Of a stretch of 64,000 nt of DNA, positions 58,122 to 64,000 are shown piece by piece (within the stretch, counting starts at the first letter, position 1; every line of letters starts with the position of its first letter). The notes beneath the pieces were generated by a model that saw only the letters and a program-made list of their open reading frames with translations, was not told the DNA's origin and did no database searches. A program made the translations under genes and the position numbers. Source of the DNA: Thuidium tamariscinum (taxonomy: Eukaryota; Streptophyta; Bryopsida; Hypnales; Thuidiaceae); assembly GCA_947034885.2 (NCBI GenBank), contig OX344755.2:20219052-20283051 (forward strand), given 5' to 3'.

Positions 58122-60415
58122 ATGGCATCAAAGTCTGTATGTGAGGATGAAGAAGTGCAATTTATTGGTAGGGGCATTGTCTCACGTCCTAAAGCTGCAG
58201 TTGGAGGAATAGACCTAGTGGCAGCTATCCAAGCAAGAGATGAATTAGACAAAGGTCAGGATGTGCGAGTTCTGTGGTCTAGAAATCCTGAGTGTGGGAG
58301 AGAGCAGTTGAAATCATTTCAGAAATTTGAAGAAGGGCAAAGGCATTCCCTGTCGTTACCTAAGATGGAACAACCAATTCGCACTGAAGGAGGAGCATTG
58401 GAGCCTGATGACGCAGTACACATGGAGGAACGACCTCATCTTACCTCAGAGGGTGCACAACCATCAAGTGAACGAATGCAGCTACGACCACGTGAACTGA
58501 AGGGGGACACTTTCAATCCGTGGCAGTTGAAGGACGGACAAGTGATGGACTGCCCAAGTGGAGAAAGACGAGTGGATTTTCAAGCACCTGATCCTGACAC
58601 AACAATCTCGCAAGACTGTATAAAGCCTTCAGGTATGGCTACACCTTCTGTACTGAAGAGCAAGAAAAGTTTAAAGAAGAATGGGAATTGGAGTGACGCT
58701 CAATTGACGTCCGCTTTACGAGCAGTAGATAAAGGAGCTAAGCCTAGTTCCGCTGTTGATTACTATGGTATTCCTAGAAGCAGTTTCAGAGGTCATGTTC
58801 ATGGTAGAGTCCAATCCAGAAACGAGGTGCCAAGACTGTACTCACAACTGCTGAAGAAGAAGAACTTGTCCAATACTTACTTGATATGGCAGATCGAGGT
58901 TTTCCTTTCACTTGGCTGAGATTGAGAATCAAGGTCTGTCTTATGACACAACATAGGGTAACCCCTTCCAAAGACGGTATTCCCGACAATGGATGGGTCA
59001 GGTGGTTCCAAAAACGACATCCCAATATTTCATAGCGAAATGTACAATCCCTAGAGGTGGCTAGGGCTAAGGGATTATGTCCTCAGCAAGTAGCTACATT
59101 TTACAACAATTTAGACGCTCTATACAAGGAGAAACAATACGACGCCAATCACATCTGGAACACAGATGAGAGTAGGGCACAAGCTAGTAGAAGCGGGGGA
59201 GCTAAAGTTCTCGCACGCACAAGGATGTGAAATGTTCACATTATTACACCAAACGAAAGAGAACATGTCACAGCACTGTCATGTATCAATGCAGCTGGTG
59301 ACTCCATACCAAACTATTATGTCTTCAAGGGAAAACTTTACAGAAAAGAACACATTGCAAAATGTGAAGAGGGCGCTCGGATGGAAATGCAAGAAAACGC
59401 ATGGATGACTGGCTTCCTTTTCGACAAGTGGATGGATCATTTCATTGAGCATTTAAACAAATGGGGTGGTGTTTCTCCATCCAACCGACATTTATTGATC
59501 GTTGATGGACATAACTCTCATGTCACTCTCATTGTTATAGAAAAGTGTCAATCTATAGGTATAGACCTACTAACTCTCCCGTCTCACACATCGCATGAGC
59601 TTCAGCCTCTCGATGTTAGCTGCTTCAGTAGTTTCAAACTGGCGTTCCGGATCTACAGGGATATTTGGATGGATCACAACAAGGGTGCTAAAGTGACGAA
59701 GAATGTACTGGCTGAATGGGTTTCCAATGGATTACAGCGTGCTCTTACTACATCCAACATTCAAAGTGGTTTTCGAACAATAGGGATTTGGCCACTGAAC
59801 GCACATGCTATGGATAAGAAGTTTGGGCCCTCCAAACTTCTGGTAGAAGAAGTTGTAGAGGACATAGAAGATGACGGGTACAAAGAAATGAAGGAAGATG
59901 TTCTACAGGAAGAGGAGCCTGAACTTAAGGAGCCTACATGCGTGGACTATGAAGACAGTATATGTATGGAACAAGTGACAGAGTTCAGCGAGAAAGATGT
60001 TGATTGCAGCCCTCAGAACAGCGAGAAGAACATGCAGACGACATCAACGAGCAAGGGTACAGGGAAGTTACAACGTCTCCAACCGTATATTGACTATTCA
60101 AAATCACTTCTCCTTACAGATGCCTGTCACATTGATAAATTGAAAGAGCTACAGGAAAGACGTGATGCTGTGGCTAAAGAGCAGGAGCAGAAGAAGCTTG
60201 AAAATGAAGTGAAGAGAGCAGCAAAGGAAGCATTGAAGAAAGAACGAGCAGCTGCCCAGACGGAGAAGAACGAAGAACGCGCGAACGAAAAGCGGTTGAA
60301 GGCTTACTATGATGACCAAAAACGTCGTGGCTGGGGTAATGAGCTTCAGAAGCTTCTGAAGACAAAGAGAACTTTTCCAACAACACTGTACCGTGCACCT
60401 TACTGTGGACAATAG
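58122..60415 (+). pseudogene. Tigger/pogo-type transposase, frameshifted with two stops
   Basis: The start is the ATG at 58122 (MASKSVCEDEEV). The N-terminal half is an acidic, poorly conserved region. It is followed by a pipsqueak-type helix-turn-helix (WSDAQLTSALRAVDKGAKPS, then YYGIPRSSFRGHVHGR; 58689-58820). A one-base deletion at about 58822 shifts the frame. The second CENP-B-like DNA-binding half (LVQYLLDMADRGFPFTWLRL; GWVRWFQKRHPNI) follows in the new frame, ending at TAG 59033-59035. TGA 59228-59230 is a second stop. The DDE_1 domain keeps all three acidic residues: NTDES (D codon 59165), LLIVDGHNSH (59504) and LQPLDV (59612), 113 and 36 codons apart. A Lys/Glu-rich coiled-coil tail ends the ORF. 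The family cuts and pastes DNA at TA. This copy cannot encode a full protein. Confidence 0.92.
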
Positions 60416-63400
60416 CCTTCAGCTTGCATTTGGAATCAACGAGTGGCCGCCCTTAGATTGAAGTTCAAAAGAAACAAAAAAGACCCCAGATCAGTTGTTC
60501 CTAGTAGCCCTATTCCTTGGTCAAGACGGGTATACTCTAATCACGCACATGTTCTGTAGCTGCTGGACGTGAGGAAGGAGGGTTTCACAGTTGAGAAGAC
60601 TGACTGTCACGAATGGGAAATCCTCCACATGCTCCACCTTCCGTTTGCAGAATCGAACCTATTCCATCAATCACTGAGAACCGGTAGTGCATGCCTTCAC
60701 AATTCTGTGGACCACAACAAGGACTTACAAAACACACATTTTGTACATAGCTCCTGTGAATATGTTCTCAAGAACCAGGCATCTAGTTTAGACGAACTAG
60801 TCAGCAGTTCTCTCTGCCAACCATGATGAAACAATTTTTCTAGCACTTTACAGTAAATCAGGTTCAGCAGACTTTTGGTCTTATCATGTACATATACAAT
60901 GTTCTATAAAGTACTGCCTTCATCTATCTTGAGTAATTCCAATGATTGGTGGTGCAAGTGAGGGTCGATGCTTCTTAAGATTATAGTAACTATCATCTAC
61001 AAGCACAGAACGAAAGCTGACATTACTGCATGAAGCTTGGAAGCTAATATGACGGTAAGTAGTGAAAGAAACAACAAGTTCAGATGTAGATGATAGATCT
61101 GCAGTTGACCTTGGAACATGCAGTGACCGCTCTGTCCACCGCAGCATATTCTATCTATTCGTAGAAGAGCGATAGAACGGTTTCAAAGCCAATGGCTAAG
61201 CACATGAACTGAGGAAGATTGTTGCTCACTACAACATGATGCTTGAGAAGTTGGAATGCAAACTAAAGATGAGATGTGAGCTTGGACAAACCTGTGTAGT
61301 GACCGTTGACAGCTTCCCCACAGTCGAAGAGAAAGTCCTTCCTGCATCGGCAACACCAAAGAACCAGCCTCTGAGGAGCTAATCGCCAGTAGCACTTCCA
61401 GCAATCGTCCTGCGTTGATTCAACACAGGTCAGAGGTTAGGATTTTAATGGAGCTTCAATCGCAAAAGCACACATTGCGAGAAAAGCATGTCCGACCCAT
61501 ATTCTATGGAACTGCGAGCCATGTCGGAAGTGTTGAAAATACCACAGCATCTAACAGAACGCGTGCAAATGCACAGACTGAATACATTTGCCAGTCGCAG
61601 CATCTCACCCCTGAAGCGGAAAGCAGGTAATGACAGCATACCGGGCAAGTCAATCGAATGACTTCAGTCGTATAAAAGAAGGACAGAACAGGAGCCACAA
61701 CACCCCAAAAACCAGTAGGTTTGGTTCTTTACCTGGAAATGCGGTCGGAGTGGGCCACGGCGTCTCCTCCCAAAAAAAGCCAGCAATCCAAATCGCTGAG
61801 GAAAGTGCGGAACTACATGACCTTGTCGCTCCCAGCCAAGGCTCCCACAACGATGGAATCAGGTCTTCGTTACTGCTCCAACGAACCTCACACGAAGTTC
61901 TCCTGCTGGGCAATCGACAGAAAGCAAGTTACTGCTGACTGGATGAACCGAAATCGAAAATGGAACAAGTAGGGTTCGACGTGCCCTTACCTTCACGCGC
62001 GCACCCAGATCGCCCAGCAAACAAGGCATCAATGAAGAATAACAGAAAAAAGAAAGAGCACCAAACATAGAAGAGCAAAGAGAGAACTACGCAGCAAAGA
62101 CAAAAAGCTGAGAAGAGATAGCGGCAGTAAGGTCTGAGGAGCGAACCTGTTTGTTAGTGCATGCCGACTGAAGGGCGGGGCAAGAGAACGCGCTGCGAAG
62201 TTGACGATTATGACGATGCTGGGCAGATGAGGAGTTTGCCCGCCTGCCACCCGGAGTCACTCACTGCGAAGTACGATCAGGGGACCTCGGCGCCTCGCAT
62301 CAGTCGGATGCATTTGCTGCTTCCTTACCTCCTTCGTCACTTTGCTTTCTTCGTGGCTTCCTTTCGATGTCAAAAAACTGTAATAAGGCTGAATGAGGCA
62401 ACAAGCTGAGTGACGCAATCCTCAAACATCACTCAAGAAATGCAAGCATGAAAACAAGAGAAGGTTTTAGTTTTGAACCTCAAAAGACGCCCGACCGCCT
62501 TGGTATCGAAGGCATACTTCAAGCGCACTGCATTACTGTCGACCAATAAAGAAGGCCGTTTCCACATGAAGCCATGCCATCGTGAAGGCCAGCTGTTCCA
62601 CGCAGGGACAAGAGTTTTGAGCCGCCTACAAAACCCTGACGTACATCAACACTACGCAAAGCTTCCGAATGACCTCTTGAAGAACACAGAAGTTGGGAAA
62701 CACAGCAAGGTCAAAACCCTAATCTCTATTGACGTCCACTTGCAACAGAAAGGAGAACGGTGACTGCGATTACCTTGACAAAGTTCTCCGCCGCTACATC
62801 GTCGACGCTATGGTACCATGCATCTGCTACAAAGGAAGCGCACATCGGGCTCCGCCAGCCGCGTACGCCACACTATCAATCGACTTACATCGGACCTGCA
62901 ATTCCCAGCCAACAAAGGCGATGAAAACCTTCTCCCAACTTCTAAAAACTGCAACGAAAAGCACGCACATTGGGCGCAACATGAGCAACACAAGAGAAAC
63001 TGAAAATCGGACACATACCTCACGGCCATCGTGGAGATGGCCACGACCAGCTGCAATGGGCGCTGGAAAAGAGAAGCTGTGTGGAGGCACTGCCGGTTTA
63101 TATCGACCCCAATTTTGAATTATCCTTTAGGGTTCTACACCTAAAAGCCCGCCCACTTCAACTAATCGGCTCCATGGCCAGAGCATTCAAATTGTAGCAT
63201 CAGATTCTTCCCCTCCCTTCACCTGGCGTTGTCCTCAACGGCTCCTATAGCCCACACTGGCACTTGCAGGTCCTCTGTGCTTCGATTAATGTATGCAACA
63301 ACGCGGTTTTGGACGGTTTCCATAGGGGTTTGGCAAGCGAACTTCGTTGCTTCTACCACTCCTGCGGTGCTTGTCAGCAACCCTAACTACAGAATTCCAG

Positions 63401-63723
63401 ACATTGACAGGCCTTGGTGAAGGTCGTTTTTCTGTGACTAGCAATTGCTTTTGGACTTTCAAAACACCATGATAGGTGCTTCTGTTGCTGTTCTGACACT
63501 CTGCGAGGAGGGCCACAGGTTCATCACTACTCTGGTATGGTCCGACCTAGGAACTCTTTCACTTACCCTACTTCTGAAACTTTGCAGGCCTACAGTACTC
63601 TCACATTTGCTGATTTCACAAACTTGATTGGTCCTCTGTTCCTTTCTTACAGATGTCTTCGATTTTTGCTGCACCCTATAGAAAACTTAGCTCTCAAATA
63701 ACCCACAGCCCTCAAAGTGGCGC
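60416..63723. other. Non-transposase interior of the Tigger element, possible captured gene segments
   Basis: GC is higher than in the flanking repeats and the stretch is not MITE-like. Protein-like open segments exist on both strands: plus 61200-61382 (YNMMLEKLECKLKMRCEL), plus 61490-61660 (MSEVLKIPQHLTERVQMHRL) with a possible donor AG|GTAATG, and plus 61739-61969 ending in a basic tail. On the minus strand there is a Cys-rich frame at about 61412-61293 (DDCWKCYWRLAP, LVLWCCRCRKDFLFDC) and the segment 61147-60920. At 62900-63110 the minus strand looks like a promoter and leader with a short ATG GCC GTG start. I could not settle on one gene model. It may be a fragment of host DNA carried by the element. 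Confidence 0.35.
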
Positions 63724-63741
63724 TTTTAGGTGTACCCACCT
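63724..63741 (-). repeat. Right terminal inverted repeat of the Tigger element
   Basis: TTTTAGGTGTACCCACCT, exact inverse of the left end, followed by TA. GGCGC just inside matches the GCGCC of the family A MITEs. Confidence 0.85.
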
Positions 63742-64000
63742 TAGATGTTATACAATGCAAAGAGAATCTTGATATTTCAGGTGCATGTTGTGTCTGTGTG
63801 TCTACTGTTGCTGTGTTTTCTTGCACCAGGCCTCTTGTGTCTGGTTGATATGCACCATTCTTTTCGCTATGAAATTTCGTTTCATTTGCTCCCAAGAAAA
63901 CCCCCAAAACCGAATAATAATCTTGATAATCTTGATAAGAGGAATACATACTTGACTGAAAGAAAAGTTTATTTGAGACTCTTTTCTCTGCAATCAGTGC

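Larger units (their letters stand above)
57521..63743 (+). mobile_element. Tigger/pogo-class DNA transposon with 3.3 kb non-transposase cargo
   Basis: The 18-bp ends AGGTGGGTACACCTAAAA (57523-57540) and their exact inverse (63724-63741) are flanked by TA at 57521-57522 and 63742-63743, the target preference of Tc1/mariner/pogo transposons. The transposase remnant (58122-60415) is pogo/Tigger type. The first 600 bp is noncoding. Downstream of the transposase, 60416-63723 is GC-richer and unrelated to transposase. A TAAAATCGCACTCTATATTG motif near the left end resembles the subterminal TAAAAGCGCCATCTACAGTG of the family A MITEs. Total length between the TAs is 6219 bp, long for this class. Confidence 0.8.

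Noticed and set aside
60149..60412. Leu/Phe-rich minus-strand ORFs
   Set aside because: Complement of the Lys/Glu-rich transposase tail.
1..64000. LTR retrotransposon, rRNA cluster or organellar insertion
   Set aside because: I saw no paired long direct repeats, no gag-pol reading frame, no rRNA-like block and no recognisable chloroplast or mitochondrial gene.

Overview
This is a nuclear window from a land plant. It is AT-rich and dominated by small transposable elements, with few genes. The organism call rests on two spliced host genes that match plant proteins along their whole length: a FES1/HspBP1-type Hsp70 nucleotide exchange factor (minus strand, 5921-8550, six exons, 316 aa) and the U4/U6 snRNP protein PRP31 (plus strand, 10581-14117, eight exons, 485 aa). 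Introns are short, with GT-AG borders. I cannot name the species.

Layout. At 1-2.9 kb lies the 5' part of an unrecognised minus-strand gene for an acidic, Ser/Glu-rich, probably nuclear protein that runs off the left edge. FES1 and PRP31 follow, divergently oriented. A textbook heat-shock element lies about 220 bp upstream of the FES1 start codon. From 14.8 kb to 57.5 kb almost everything I can explain is repeats: TA-target MITEs in two families, TTAA-target elements with CCCCTAAAGG ends (piggyBac-like), non-autonomous CACTA elements, two long hairpin (foldback) elements, an Emigrant-like pogo MITE, and two short LINE-like 3' tails with target-site duplications. Three GC-richer islands (about 29.6-31.7, 33.9-35.7 and 40.0-41.2 kb) may hold exons or gene remnants that I could not assemble.

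At 57521-63743 there is a 6.2-kb Tigger/pogo-class element with matching 18-bp terminal inverted repeats at TA. It carries a degenerate transposase (one frameshift, two stop codons) followed by 3.3 kb of GC-richer sequence that is not transposase. Its ends and subterminal motifs resemble those of six MITE copies elsewhere in the window, which suggests they belong to one transposition system.

The most informative structures are the nested ones. A TTAA element is inserted in inverted orientation inside a copy of itself (21.3-23.2 kb). A MITE sits inside a second MITE whose empty site survives in a third copy (17.9-19.6 kb). A CACTA element sits inside a diverged repeat with a second copy at 14.9 kb. 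A 92-bp triplication straddles the terminus of a CACTA-ended hairpin element (37.3-38.8 kb).
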